Notes under the pieces: model-generated
The model's input: only the letters and a program-made list of their open reading frames with translations
What the model was told of the DNA's origin: nothing
Databases searched by the model: none
Assembly (NCBI GenBank): GCA_905479105.1
Contig: CAJQLE010000004.1
Coordinates: 1-64,000 of the forward strand
DNA from: an uncultured Flavobacteriales bacterium
Lineage (GTDB): Bacteria > Bacteroidota > Bacteroidia > Flavobacteriales_G > Salibacteraceae
DNA length: 64,000 nt
Reading direction: 5' to 3'
Part shown: positions 25,797-34,767 of the stretch, in pieces
How the letters are laid out: every line of letters begins with the position of its first letter
Position numbering within the stretch: the stretch's first letter is position 1
Translations under genes and position numbers: made by a program

Positions 25797-27536
25797 ATGT
25801 GTGGAATTGCGGGGATAATTAATCCAAAAGGATTTGTAAGAAAGGACGATTTAAAAATGATGACCGATAGTCTGGTGCATCGAGGACCTGATGGTGAAGG
25901 CCACTGGTTGAGTATTGAATCCACCGTTGGATTTGGGCATAGACGCCTTTCTATTATTGACCTGTCCAATAGAGGTCACCAGCCAATGTCGATACAAAAT
26001 GGAAGATATACCATTACATTTAATGGTGAGATTTATAATTATATTGAATTAAGAAATAACCTAATTGAGAAGGGGATTGTATTTGAATCCGAATCAGATA
26101 CTGAAGTACTTCTTTGGTTGTTCGCAGAACATCGTGAAAATTGTTTGAAATTGCTCGATGGTATGTTCGCTTTTGCCATTTGGGATGAGTATACTAAAGA
26201 TCTTTTTTTAGCTAGGGATAGATTTGGTGAAAAGCCTCTTTTCTATTCAAATATAAATGGTGTGTTTTATTTTGGATCTGAAATAAAAGCTATATGGGCC
26301 GCGGGAGTGCACAAAGAGGTGGATGAGGAAAGTTTACGTCAGTACTTGACAACTGGTATTATTCAAGAAGGAGAAAAAACTCATTTCAATGATATAAAGA
26401 GATTTGAGCACAGTCATTATGCTTATTTGGATCAAAAGCTCCAATTGAACATGCAACAGTATTGGTCCCTTGATAATATTATAGTTAATAAATCAATAAC
26501 CCTTGAACAAGCCACAATCAAATACCAAAAACTATTTGTTAAGTCTGTTGAGCGAAGACTTCGATCGGATGTTGCAGTTGGATCTAGTTTATCAGGTGGC
26601 ATCGATTCATCTTCTGTCGTCTGTGTTATTGATGAATTAAAAGATAAAGGATTACAGCAAAGTGTTTTTTCCGCTCGTTTTTCTGATTTTTCAAAGGATG
26701 AAGGTGTCTTTATTGATTTAGTAAGATCACATTGCGATAATGTACAAGGTTTCGAGATAGTTGCAAACGAGGTAGAATTGAATACATTTCTTGGGAAAAT
26801 AGTAAATCATCAAGAAGAGCCTGTTGGATCATCTAGTGTATCTGCACAATGGTTGGTAATGAAGCTCGCTAGAGATAATAATACTACCGTTTTGCTTGAT
26901 GGTCAAGGGGCTGATGAATTTTTAGCTGGCTATTTACCTTGCTATAATATTTATTTGACTCAGTTATTTTATACAGATAAGGATCGGTATGAATTAGAAT
27001 TAGAAGCTTACAATAAAAAATTTCCTGAACGAAATATTCAGGATATGTATAATCAAGAATCATTTAGAATGAAACTAGGTAGATATAAAAAGAATTTACT
27101 GTCTCAACCTATAGAGTACCTGAGTCTGAAGGAATATCTCAGAAATATGCTTCTTGGTGGAAGCCTTCAGCAACTTCTTCGTTATGCTGACCGTAACTCT
27201 ATGGCGCACTCTGTAGAAGTACGTCTTCCTTTTTTAAGTCATGAATTAATCGAGTTTGTATTCTCACTTCCTGATACTTTTATTCTTCAAAATGGATGGA
27301 CGAAGTATATTCACCGAAAAGCACTAGCTCCTTATTTGCCTGATGACATTACTTGGCGAAAAGATAAAATAGGTTTTGAGCCTCCACAAAATGATTGGAT
27401 GAAGAATTCTATAATTCAATCGGTAATTGAGACTCAAGCAAGGAAATTTGGTATCGCTCGATCAAACAATGAAGTTAGGTCGTATACCAAAGACCTTGAT
27501 TGGCGATTATTAATGGCTTCATATTATTCGAAATGA
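25797..27536 (+). CDS. asnB: Asparagine synthase-like glutamine amidotransferase
   Basis: A 579-aa enzyme of the class II glutamine-hydrolysing asparagine synthase family. The N-terminal nucleophile is Cys2 (MCGIAGI), which fixes the start at 25797 rather than nine bases upstream. HRGPDGEGH and FNGEIYNY lie in the glutaminase domain, and the ATP loop SLSGGIDSSSVV (about 264-275) starts the synthase domain. In polysaccharide loci such enzymes usually amidate uronic acids rather than make free asparagine. This is the first of two paralogues in the locus (the second is at 41617). The stop overlaps the next start as ATGA. The glycan role is inference from context. Confidence 0.88.
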   Translation: MCGIAGIINPKGFVRKDDLKMMTDSLVHRGPDGEGHWLSIESTVGFGHRRLSIIDLSNRGHQPMSIQNGRYTITFNGEIYNYIELRNNLIEKGIVFESESDTEVLLWLFAEHRENCLKLLDGMFAFAIWDEYTKDLFLARDRFGEKPLFYSNINGVFYFGSEIKAIWAAGVHKEVDEESLRQYLTTGIIQEGEKTHFNDIKRFEHSHYAYLDQKLQLNMQQYWSLDNIIVNKSITLEQATIKYQKLFVKSVERRLRSDVAVGSSLSGGIDSSSVVCVIDELKDKGLQQSVFSARFSDFSKDEGVFIDLVRSHCDNVQGFEIVANEVELNTFLGKIVNHQEEPVGSSSVSAQWLVMKLARDNNTTVLLDGQGADEFLAGYLPCYNIYLTQLFYTDKDRYELELEAYNKKFPERNIQDMYNQESFRMKLGRYKKNLLSQPIEYLSLKEYLRNMLLGGSLQQLLRYADRNSMAHSVEVRLPFLSHELIEFVFSLPDTFILQNGWTKYIHRKALAPYLPDDITWRKDKIGFEPPQNDWMKNSIIQSVIETQARKFGIARSNNEVRSYTKDLDWRLLMASYYSK

Positions 27537-28714
27537 AAGCCAAAGAAAGTGTCGGAATATTGATTCATTCAGTTGCTGATGAGGGTAAGGTAGGAGGTGT
27601 AGAAAGGTTTTTTATTAAATTTTATAACTGGGCTTCGGAAAATAAACCCGAGGCACGAATTGTTTTAATTACCAACAAACAAGCTTTCAGTAACCTGCAA
27701 TACTTGGTTAAAGTGTCCAATATTGATCAGGTCATTCTTTTACCGGTACTATCCAATAGATTCAAAAATGTAGTAGAGTCATTTGTGTTGCTCGTTTATT
27801 GTATTTTGAATAGAATAAAGGTTATTCAAATAGCCAATTTTGACAAGCATTCGGACGCTTTATTTTTTATTTTTAAATACAAGTTAATTCGAATGATAGC
27901 CAATGTGAAGCTGATTGCCACAGTTGTTGATTGCGAGATACCATATGCATTTACATTAAAATCGAATAAAAAGCATAAATCTTATCTTGATCGATACTCA
28001 TTGTTATTTAACAATTCATACCTTGATGCTGTAATTACCTGGTATTCAGAATTTCAAGATTGGGTATTTAAATCAAAAATGTTTATTCGCGATGTTGAAG
28101 TATTTCAGATTCGTACAAGGTTTACGATTCCAGTGCTTCCAATTGTTCCATTTAAAGAAAAGGAAAATATAATAATTTGGGCGGGAAGATTAGTTGAGCA
28201 AAAGCGGCCGTTTCTTTTTCTAGAGGCTATTAAAAGAATTAAAAGAATAAACCCATTACTCTTGACAAATTGGAAAGTGAGGATGATTGGATTTGGAGAA
28301 TTGAAAGAGCAAATTATAGACTTTGTGGCTGAGAATGATTTGACCGCAACAATTGCATTACCAGAATCTATTCACTTGGATAATGAGTTTCAAAAATCAA
28401 AACTTTTTGTTTCCACTCAGGCATTTGAAAATTATCCTTCACAAACAATGAACGAGGCAATGATTTATGGTAATGCACTTGTTGCATTTAACTTAGGGGA
28501 CACGAAATTATTTTTAAATGATGGTGTAAATGGTGTTTTTTCGGAAGGCGAATCCGTGGAGAGTTTAGCAGATGCAATAACCATTTATTTAAATGATTTT
28601 GATAAGGAGAGATCCTATGATGAAAGCGTGCGGTTGTGTAAAGAAGTCCACAACCCTATGAATTTTTATCAAAGCATAAGTAAAATTTGGACGGATGTTG
28701 AAAACAAGAATTGA
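27533..28714 (+). CDS. Glycosyltransferase, GT4-like
   Basis: A GT-B protein of 393 aa. The donor domain shows IIWAGRLVEQKRPFLFLEAI, WKVRMIGFGELKEQI and the phosphate-binding region STQAFENYPSQTMNEAMIYG, where NYPSQTMNE stands for the usual EGFPxxxLE. The N-terminal domain has VGGVERFFIKFYNWA at about residue 19. I chose ATG at 27533, which overlaps the asnB stop (ATGA), as a coupled start; a longer frame from 27500 would lie inside asnB. It presumably adds one residue of the polysaccharide. The donor and linkage are unknown. Confidence 0.86.
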   Translation: MKAKESVGILIHSVADEGKVGGVERFFIKFYNWASENKPEARIVLITNKQAFSNLQYLVKVSNIDQVILLPVLSNRFKNVVESFVLLVYCILNRIKVIQIANFDKHSDALFFIFKYKLIRMIANVKLIATVVDCEIPYAFTLKSNKKHKSYLDRYSLLFNNSYLDAVITWYSEFQDWVFKSKMFIRDVEVFQIRTRFTIPVLPIVPFKEKENIIIWAGRLVEQKRPFLFLEAIKRIKRINPLLLTNWKVRMIGFGELKEQIIDFVAENDLTATIALPESIHLDNEFQKSKLFVSTQAFENYPSQTMNEAMIYGNALVAFNLGDTKLFLNDGVNGVFSEGESVESLADAITIYLNDFDKERSYDESVRLCKEVHNPMNFYQSISKIWTDVENKN

Positions 28715-29555
28715 CGAATTTAAAAAGCTCAATGTGGTTGTGGTTGGAGAAACAATTACAGATGAATTTATTCCTGTCAGGTATCAGGGACAATCTATGA
28801 AATCGTTTTGTCCAGTTTTTGAGTTGGTAGATGGTGAAATTCAACGTCAAATGGGTGGCGCATCCGCAATAGCACGTCACTTGGAAGGCTTTGTTGCAAA
28901 GGTGGACGTGTTTTCGAATGACCCTTCAGATATTGTGAAGACACGTTACATGGATGCAGGGTCAGGTCAGAAGCATTTAGAGTTTAATCATTTCAATCCC
29001 GAGAATTTTCAAAATGTGACTATCAATACATCTGATTATGATGTCGTGATTGTAGCTGACTTTGGACATGGTTTTTGTGATGGATTGGATATAAACGATG
29101 GGTTTCACCTAATGTGTCAAACCAATTCTCACAATTTTGGTTTTAACCGTTTGAGCAAATGGAAGCATAAAAAGAAGAAGAGTGTATGCATAGATCTAAG
29201 GGAGGCAAGTTTGCAAATTAATCATCGTATAGATGATTGCTCTGATGAACTCTTAGTTGAGCTCTATGATTATGAGTTGAACGCAGAGGATCTATTTGTT
29301 ACATTAGGCAAGCAAGGGTCGGTTTATACTAACGGAAAAGATATTAATCGTCATCATACATTTCCAACTCAAATTGTTGATACAATTGGTGCAGGTGACG
29401 CCTTTTTTGGCTTCGCGGCCCTTTGTTCAGCAATGGATCTAAAAAGTAAACTTTATCTACCATCTTTGGCAGCTAGTTTGTCTACTACATGGCTTTGCAA
29501 TGAGTACGCTGTAAATCCTCAAAAATTAAGAGATCATGCAGATCGATACATATAA
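28695..29555 (+). CDS. PfkB-family sugar kinase (HldE kinase-like)
   Basis: A 286-aa kinase of the ribokinase/PfkB family. The first strand VVVVGETITDEF (about 13-24) and RQMGGASAIARHLEGF (about 53-68) match the substrate-binding N-terminal region of HldE-like heptose-phosphate kinases. The C-terminal ATP signature VDTIGAGDAFFGFAAL (about 232-247) has the catalytic Asp. It lies in a tight set with a GmhA-like isomerase, an epimerase and a nucleotidyltransferase, a layout that resembles nucleotide-activated heptose synthesis. It is divergent from true HldE and is a separate single-domain protein, so another sugar phosphate is possible. It overlaps its upstream and downstream genes by 20 bp each. 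Confidence 0.83.
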   Translation: MLKTRIDEFKKLNVVVVGETITDEFIPVRYQGQSMKSFCPVFELVDGEIQRQMGGASAIARHLEGFVAKVDVFSNDPSDIVKTRYMDAGSGQKHLEFNHFNPENFQNVTINTSDYDVVIVADFGHGFCDGLDINDGFHLMCQTNSHNFGFNRLSKWKHKKKKSVCIDLREASLQINHRIDDCSDELLVELYDYELNAEDLFVTLGKQGSVYTNGKDINRHHTFPTQIVDTIGAGDAFFGFAALCSAMDLKSKLYLPSLAASLSTTWLCNEYAVNPQKLRDHADRYI

Positions 29556-30063
29556 TTCTATTTATCAATCTTATTTCACTTCAAGGTCTTATTTAAAGGA
29601 TCATGAAGACGCAATAAAAATACTGAGTAAATATACCCGCATTTTCTTTGTTGGAAACGGAGGTTCAAATTCTATCTGTTCGCATATGATGGAAGATTAT
29701 GCTAAGATCGCGCGATTTAAAACCCAAGCATTTTCAGACCCAGCATTGATTACATGCTATGCCAATGATTATGGCTACGAAAATGCCATGTATGAATGGA
29801 TAAAATTAAATGGAGATGTTGATTCTTTGCTTATTGCAGTTTCCAGTTCGGGTAAATCACAGAATATTATAGGAGCTGCAAATGCGGCTAAAGAAATAGG
29901 AATGGGCGTAATTACGCTTTCAGGATTTCAATTGGAGAATCCATTGAAAAATCTAGGAGATGTGAATTTTCACATTGAAGTTGATAATTATGGAATAGTA
30001 GAATGTTTTCATCAGATAATTCTTCACGTGTTGTTGGATGAATTTGCGGAAGAAATAGTGTAG
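29536..30063 (+). CDS. GmhA-like SIS-domain phosphosugar isomerase
   Basis: A 175-aa SIS-fold protein. The phosphate loop FVGNGGSNSICSHMMEDYAK (about 38-57) and the second loop AVSSSGKSQNIIGA (about 95-108) match sedoheptulose-7-phosphate isomerases. The Glu in MMEDYAK and the His in VECFHQIILH sit where the catalytic Glu and His of GmhA are expected. The likely reaction is sedoheptulose 7-phosphate to D-glycero-D-manno-heptose 7-phosphate, the entry step of activated heptose synthesis. It overlaps the PfkB kinase gene by 20 bp, strongly suggesting a shared pathway. E. coli GmhA has 192 aa. Confidence 0.86.
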   Translation: MQIDTYNSIYQSYFTSRSYLKDHEDAIKILSKYTRIFFVGNGGSNSICSHMMEDYAKIARFKTQAFSDPALITCYANDYGYENAMYEWIKLNGDVDSLLIAVSSSGKSQNIIGAANAAKEIGMGVITLSGFQLENPLKNLGDVNFHIEVDNYGIVECFHQIILHVLLDEFAEEIV

Positions 30064-30064
30064 G

Positions 30065-30988
30065 ATGATTATGGGGCATAAAGTTTTAATTACAGGAGTT
30101 GCTGGTTTTATAGGCAGCAATTTGCTTGATTACCTTTTGAAAGAAACCGATTGGATAATCGATGGGTATGATAATTTAAGTACAGGAAGTATAGCTAACA
30201 TTCAACCCGCTTTATCGGAGGAGCGATTCACTTTTGTGGAGAAGGATGCATTTGAAATAGAGTCGTTAAAGCCTTACTCAAAAATTTTTCATTTGGCAGC
30301 TTTGCCTAGGATTCAGCCAAGTTTTGAATTAATCAACGATCATATCAAGGCCAATGTCTTACTTGCCTGTCACATAATAGAACTAATGATTAAAGAAGAT
30401 CATTACCCTAGGTTTGTTTATAGTGGGTCTAGCGCTATATATGGGACTCCAACACAAATCCCTACTCCTGAAACCGAACGTATTGACTGCCTTAGTCCTT
30501 ATGCATTTCAAAAGTATGAGGTTGAAAGATACTTAGAGCTTATCGCTACTCGCTATCCTATTGATTTTATAACCTTACGTTACTTTAATCCTTATGGTCC
30601 GAGATCCTTTAATCCGGCCAATTCATTTAACGCATACAGCAGTGTTGTGGGAATTTTTCTTAATAGATTCAATGAAGGCAAGCCATTGTTGGTGACTGGA
30701 GATGGTTCTCAAGAACGAGATTTTATTCACGTGAGAGATTTAGCTTCAGCTAACTATAAAGCTTCCATCTATCCCAAAACGATAAACACCTCGTTTAATA
30801 TTGGCTTCGGTTCAACCACCAGTATCTTAGCATTAGCGCAATTGATTGGTTCAAATTATTCGTTTATTGATAAGCGAGAGGGTGAAGCTGACATTACATT
30901 TGCTGATAATTCAAAAGCTAAAGCTATTTTGGACTGGACACCTACTCAAAATTTGAGAGAATATATATTGAGTCAATTGTCTAAGTAA
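30065..30988 (+). CDS. NAD-dependent nucleotide-sugar epimerase/dehydratase
   Basis: A 307-aa extended short-chain dehydrogenase. The NAD-binding loop GVAGFIGSNLLDYL lies at about 11-24. The catalytic Ser is in VYSGSSAIYGTP (about 118-129), and Tyr and Lys are in SPYAFQKYEVERYL. RYFNPYGPRSFNPANS and GDGSQERDFIHVRDL are typical of UDP-glucose/UDP-GlcNAc 4-epimerase relatives rather than of HldD. It therefore probably alters a nucleotide-activated sugar at C4, or at C4/C6. Because it is embedded between the isomerase and the nucleotidyltransferase genes, its substrate may be the activated heptose-like sugar, but a hexose is equally allowed. Confidence 0.85.
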   Translation: MIMGHKVLITGVAGFIGSNLLDYLLKETDWIIDGYDNLSTGSIANIQPALSEERFTFVEKDAFEIESLKPYSKIFHLAALPRIQPSFELINDHIKANVLLACHIIELMIKEDHYPRFVYSGSSAIYGTPTQIPTPETERIDCLSPYAFQKYEVERYLELIATRYPIDFITLRYFNPYGPRSFNPANSFNAYSSVVGIFLNRFNEGKPLLVTGDGSQERDFIHVRDLASANYKASIYPKTINTSFNIGFGSTTSILALAQLIGSNYSFIDKREGEADITFADNSKAKAILDWTPTQNLREYILSQLSK

Positions 30989-31037
30989 ACACATCGATTA
31001 AAGAGAAAAGTTCTTTTCTATCCAGAAATACAATTCA

Positions 31038-31460
31038 ATGAAAAAAGGTTTTGCTTGCGGAGTATTCGATTTATTTCACGCTGGACATGTTTTGATGCTC
31101 AAAGAATGCAAGGATCATTGCGACTATTTGGTGGTTGCAATTAACCAAGCTGAAAACATAGATCAAACGATTAACCCGGATAAAAAAGCACCATTATATT
31201 CTTTTGAAGAACGGAAATTGATAATGGATTCATGCAAATATGTGGATGAGGTTGTAGGATATAACAGTGAAGAAGAATTAGCGCAAATAATGGAATCAGG
31301 AAGCTTCGGTATCCGTTTTTTAGGTGCAGACTATATGGGTAAAACAATAACTTCACCTGACGCTATTTCTGAAATTCATTATGCGAATCGAGACCATGGT
31401 CTTAGTACGTCTCTACTTAAAAGAAAACTAAGCAAAGGATGGAAGAATTGTCGTTCATAA
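31038..31460 (+). CDS. Sugar- or polyol-phosphate nucleotidyltransferase
   Basis: A 140-aa protein of the cytidylyltransferase-like superfamily. GVFDLFHAGHVLMLKECKDH contains the HxGH nucleotide motif, and RDHGLSTSLLKRKL is the C-terminal phosphate-binding motif (usually ISTTxI/LxxR). This is the size of TagD-type glycerol-3-phosphate cytidylyltransferases and of the isolated second domain of HldE. In this context it probably activates the phosphorylated sugar made by the kinase and isomerase to an NDP-sugar; whether ATP or CTP is used cannot be read off. It overlaps the next gene by 22 bp. Confidence 0.84.
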   Translation: MKKGFACGVFDLFHAGHVLMLKECKDHCDYLVVAINQAENIDQTINPDKKAPLYSFEERKLIMDSCKYVDEVVGYNSEEELAQIMESGSFGIRFLGADYMGKTITSPDAISEIHYANRDHGLSTSLLKRKLSKGWKNCRS

Positions 31461-32170
31461 TCATAACTACGTATGGACCTCATTTAGGGGATGAGAATGA
31501 CATTAGACATAAATTGCATCAACATTATATGGATGCCTTAAAGAATATAAACTATTCAAATTTTAAAGTCTTTTTATTCGGTCATTTACCATCATCTGCG
31601 GAAGGAACTATAAACTTCGTGAAAGCGGACGGAAACTCTAAAGAGCAAAAGCTTCAATTTGCAAAAGTTTATCTTCTTGACGCAGGTTTGAAGTCAGACT
31701 ATATTTTAAGATTGGATGACGATGATATATTGAATCCTAATGCATTCAATCACGTCAATAAAACTAAACCAGATGTTTACTCTGATTTATTTCATTCTTT
31801 TATAAATATTGATTCAGGAATGATAGCCCAACAACAAAGACCTTGGTTTCCAAACACAGCGATTATAAAATGGGATTTAGCGTTCTCCATTTTATTTTTG
31901 GATAATGCTCTACTATTTAATTTCCAACATACCGTTTGGCATCGCTTCCTAAAAGATGCCAAAGCTTCGATAGAGTATTCGAATAAATTTAATCCATTGT
32001 ATTTAAGGGTGTTGAGTGCAGCTTCCATTACTAGCATTGTAACACAATCTAAATCTGGATTTAGCCAGTATTTGAGTCAGTTTGGTGAGTTTCAAGAAAT
32101 GGAGTTTCAAGATTTTATGAATAGTATCATCAAATTGAACGATGAATTCAAATTGAACACCACCAATTAA
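31439..32170 (+). CDS. Divergent GT-A-like glycosyltransferase
   Basis: A 243-aa cytoplasmic protein. The beginning (ELSFIIITTYGPHLGDEND) and the acidic motif YILRLDDDDILNPNAF (about 87-102) look like the nucleotide-binding strand and DxD metal site of GT-A glycosyltransferases. I do not recognise the exact family, and the rest has no clear signature. It is wedged between the nucleotidyltransferase (22-bp overlap) and another sugar-transfer-like gene (7-bp gap), so a role in placing the special sugar is likely. The call rests on one motif and on context. Confidence 0.62.
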   Translation: MEELSFIIITTYGPHLGDENDIRHKLHQHYMDALKNINYSNFKVFLFGHLPSSAEGTINFVKADGNSKEQKLQFAKVYLLDAGLKSDYILRLDDDDILNPNAFNHVNKTKPDVYSDLFHSFINIDSGMIAQQQRPWFPNTAIIKWDLAFSILFLDNALLFNFQHTVWHRFLKDAKASIEYSNKFNPLYLRVLSAASITSIVTQSKSGFSQYLSQFGEFQEMEFQDFMNSIIKLNDEFKLNTTN

Positions 32171-32177
32171 GAGAAAA

Positions 32178-33173
32178 TTGAGAAAATTAGAAGAATATAT
32201 ACCCAATGGATATTGTCTTTATGAAAACGATGCGACTTATCCTGAAAAAGGTTTAAGAGGTCTTAATTGGAAGGGACGATTACAGTTTAGAGGATTCCTA
32301 ATTAAGGATAAGCTCAAGCTTGATAGCATTTACAAGCAAGCGATTTCCAAGAAGGAATGCTATGTTGGACCGTTTTGGGGTGAATTTGGGAATTTCTTGT
32401 TGCATTTCCTTCCTTTTGTAATGCATCTTTCTGAAAGCGGAGTTAAGGTAAATATCATTTGCTTAGAGCATTACCGACCATTTTTTAAAAATGCAGAAGG
32501 AAAATATATTTATAATGAATTCCACTCATTAACAAAGACAGCAACTGAATTTCCACCAAGTGGGAACCATTTAAGAGTCGTTCCACAGAGTTTTGATGAA
32601 GTGTATAAAAAGATGATTCTGCAATCGAAGAACAGAAGCGTTCCGTTCTTTGATTTGAGCAATTCTAATTTCTATTGGTATAGCTTCAGGAATTGGGAAC
32701 TTTTAAAAAAACAAGCATTTCTTGATTTAAGTCAAATTCAGGAAAAATCAAATAAGGTAGTTTTATTTCCTCGAGTTAAAGGGCCTGCTTATACCTTGAA
32801 TAATGGAGAAAGATTAAACTATGTACAACTTGCAGATATCCTCTCTGAATATTTCGATGAAGTCGTTGTTGTGGGATTGCCGGAGATGTCCACTGATGCA
32901 AAATTTCAGAATCCTAAAATCGTAAATAGAGTGGGAGATAATGAGACCGTCTTGCAAGAATGTGCAGAAGCAAAACTTATCGTCTCCCAGCATTCAGGAG
33001 CAATTCATGTTGGTCTTTACTCGAATACTCCGTCATTAATTATATATAAAGGAGTTCTACCAATTAAAGGTTTGGATGATTCTATAAGGTTTAGAGAGAA
33101 TGCTGATCAACCTTTGTATTTGGCAACAAGTGACTCTGAAATTAGAATGTTTCTGGAGGTTTTCAATGCTTAA
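32178..33173 (+). CDS. Putative GT-B-type glycosyltransferase, family not assigned
   Basis: A 331-aa soluble protein. Its second half looks like a Rossmann-type donor domain: NKVVLFPRVKGP, then EYFDEVVVVGLPEMS, and finally CAEAKLIVSQHSGAIHVGLY, which recalls the SGxxHxA region of heptosyltransferase-like (GT9) or GT61-like enzymes. The N-terminal half has CYVGPFWGEFGNFLLHFLPF, as in proteins annotated as GT61-like. The start is TTG at 32178; no ATG lies nearby in frame. It belongs to the run of genes after the heptose-like cassette and may transfer that sugar (inference). Confidence 0.62.
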   Translation: MRKLEEYIPNGYCLYENDATYPEKGLRGLNWKGRLQFRGFLIKDKLKLDSIYKQAISKKECYVGPFWGEFGNFLLHFLPFVMHLSESGVKVNIICLEHYRPFFKNAEGKYIYNEFHSLTKTATEFPPSGNHLRVVPQSFDEVYKKMILQSKNRSVPFFDLSNSNFYWYSFRNWELLKKQAFLDLSQIQEKSNKVVLFPRVKGPAYTLNNGERLNYVQLADILSEYFDEVVVVGLPEMSTDAKFQNPKIVNRVGDNETVLQECAEAKLIVSQHSGAIHVGLYSNTPSLIIYKGVLPIKGLDDSIRFRENADQPLYLATSDSEIRMFLEVFNA

Positions 33174-33211
33174 GGCTTTATTGCAAATGAAAAATTATCT
33201 TTAATATTCGA

Positions 33212-33880
33212 ATGCTTGAAAAATTATTAAGGATAAAAAGTGCTATTGGATCATTTATTAGGGTTAACCTAGTTTATCCAACGATCATTGATAAATCGAG
33301 TAAATTCTATTCGGTTATTCCTGATTCGATTTTAAAATCAAAATATTCTACCATTTGCACTGGTGTTCAATTTTTGTCGTGGGGTGCTTTGGAGCATTTT
33401 GGAAACTTCAATTTTATAGGGGATCGGGCAATAATTGATCATTGTAAGTCGATCGGCTCCTATTGTTCCATATCAATGGATGTCAAGATAGGTTTACGAA
33501 ATCATAGCTTAGATACAGTGAGTTCAAGTCCATTTTTCTATCGAAAGAGTAAGGGCTTTGGCATAAAGAATAGTCCAATGGAGAGTCGTGCAACAATAAT
33601 CGAACATGATGTATTGATTTCTGCTAACACAATTGTATTGGAAGGAGTTAAATTATCCACGGGGTGCGTGGTGGCTGCGGGTGCAGTAGTAGTATCTGAT
33701 GTCCCTCCTTATGCAATTGTAGGAGGAGTGCCCGCTAAAATTCTGAAATATAGATTTTCAGAAGAAATCATTGATGCTCTGCTCTCAAGTGAATGGTGGA
33801 ACTGTGATTTAGATAAAATCAAAAATGCCAGCTCACTTTTTAATGATCCTTTGAAATTTATTGAAGAAATTAAAAATTAG
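33212..33880 (+). CDS. Hexapeptide-repeat acyltransferase (CatB/LpxA superfamily)
   Basis: A 222-aa left-handed beta-helix protein. Hexapeptide-like repeats run from about residue 65 to 170 (FNFIGDRAIIDHCKSIGSYC, TIIEHDVLISANTIVLEGVK). The C-terminal signature is VVVSDVPPYAIVGGVPAKIL. The His in GLRNHSLDTV (about 91-100) is in the place of the acetyl-CoA-site His of xenobiotic/sugar acetyltransferases. It probably O- or N-acetylates a sugar of the polysaccharide. It overlaps the next gene frame by 20 bp if the upstream TTG start is used there. Confidence 0.85.
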   Translation: MLEKLLRIKSAIGSFIRVNLVYPTIIDKSSKFYSVIPDSILKSKYSTICTGVQFLSWGALEHFGNFNFIGDRAIIDHCKSIGSYCSISMDVKIGLRNHSLDTVSSSPFFYRKSKGFGIKNSPMESRATIIEHDVLISANTIVLEGVKLSTGCVVAAGAVVVSDVPPYAIVGGVPAKILKYRFSEEIIDALLSSEWWNCDLDKIKNASSLFNDPLKFIEEIKN

Positions 33881-34763
33881 CGCGTTGAATGTATCTGTTA
33901 TAATTCCAACGTATAATTCGGCCCAGACAATAAATCGAGCTATCAAGAGCGTTCAGGTTCAAGAAAAATGTTTACTTGAGATTATTCTGGTTGACAATGG
34001 ATCGATTGATGAAACGTTAGGGGTTGTTAGTTCAATCAATGATGAGCGATTGATCATTCTTAATGAAGAAAAGAAAGGGGCTCCATTTGCAAGAAATAGA
34101 GGCTTAAAAGAGGCGAAAGGAAAGTATATTCAGTTTCTTGATGCCGATGATGCGTTGTTGCCTGGAAAATTGAAATTTCAAATTGAATTGTGTTCTGAAT
34201 ACAATTTGGATTTGTTAGTGGGGAGTTACAAGTCAATTGAACCAGGAGGAAGTGAGATCATAACTTATATTGACAAGAATATTTCGAATTGGCTAAACTT
34301 GTTCCAAGGAGGGCTGGGAAATACTGTAAGCAATTTGTGGAGAAAAGACATGTTGGAAAGGATTGGAGGATGGAATGAAAATGCCTCAAGCAGTCAGGAG
34401 GCAGATTTGATGTTTCGTTTCCTAAAGGAAAAGGCTCATGTTGGCATAGATGAAACCATTTCAACAGTAATTTTTAAAGACGCTCACAACAGGATAAGCG
34501 ATACAAATCAATTGTTAAATGCTGTTCGGTTTTATGAATTGAGGTTAGCTATGTTGGATTGGATTGACATTAATCAAGAGAATGAGCTGAAGTCAAATGT
34601 TGAGTCCTATTCAAAAAGTCTATTTCATGCGTTGATGTCTATAAGAAAGTATTCTCGAATTGAGTCGCAGAAACAATTCGAAATGACAAAATCTAACTAT
34701 TGGAATGGTTTAAGTCTTCGAGATAGAATTAAAATTTTCACGTTTTTTACTTTGAGTATTTGA
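33861..34763 (+). CDS. Glycosyltransferase family 2
   Basis: A 300-aa GT-A enzyme. VSVIIPTYNSAQTINRAIKS opens the nucleotide-binding domain, LVDNGSIDETL follows, and the metal-binding motif is QFLDADDALLPGKL (about 91-104). EADLMFRFLKE is the later acidic (ED-like) box. There is no ATG near the start: TTG at 33861 (used here, overlapping the acyltransferase gene) and TTG at 33885 (4 bp after its stop) are both possible. It adds a sugar to the growing repeat unit on the cytoplasmic side; donor and acceptor are unknown. Confidence 0.87.
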   Translation: MKKLKISALNVSVIIPTYNSAQTINRAIKSVQVQEKCLLEIILVDNGSIDETLGVVSSINDERLIILNEEKKGAPFARNRGLKEAKGKYIQFLDADDALLPGKLKFQIELCSEYNLDLLVGSYKSIEPGGSEIITYIDKNISNWLNLFQGGLGNTVSNLWRKDMLERIGGWNENASSSQEADLMFRFLKEKAHVGIDETISTVIFKDAHNRISDTNQLLNAVRFYELRLAMLDWIDINQENELKSNVESYSKSLFHALMSIRKYSRIESQKQFEMTKSNYWNGLSLRDRIKIFTFFTLSI

Positions 34764-34767
34764 ATTG

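Noticed and set aside
30065-30988. Assignment of the epimerase as HldD
   Set aside because: The motifs (RYFNPYGPRS, GDGSQERDFIHVRDL) fit the UDP-hexose epimerase/dehydratase group better than ADP-heptose 6-epimerase.
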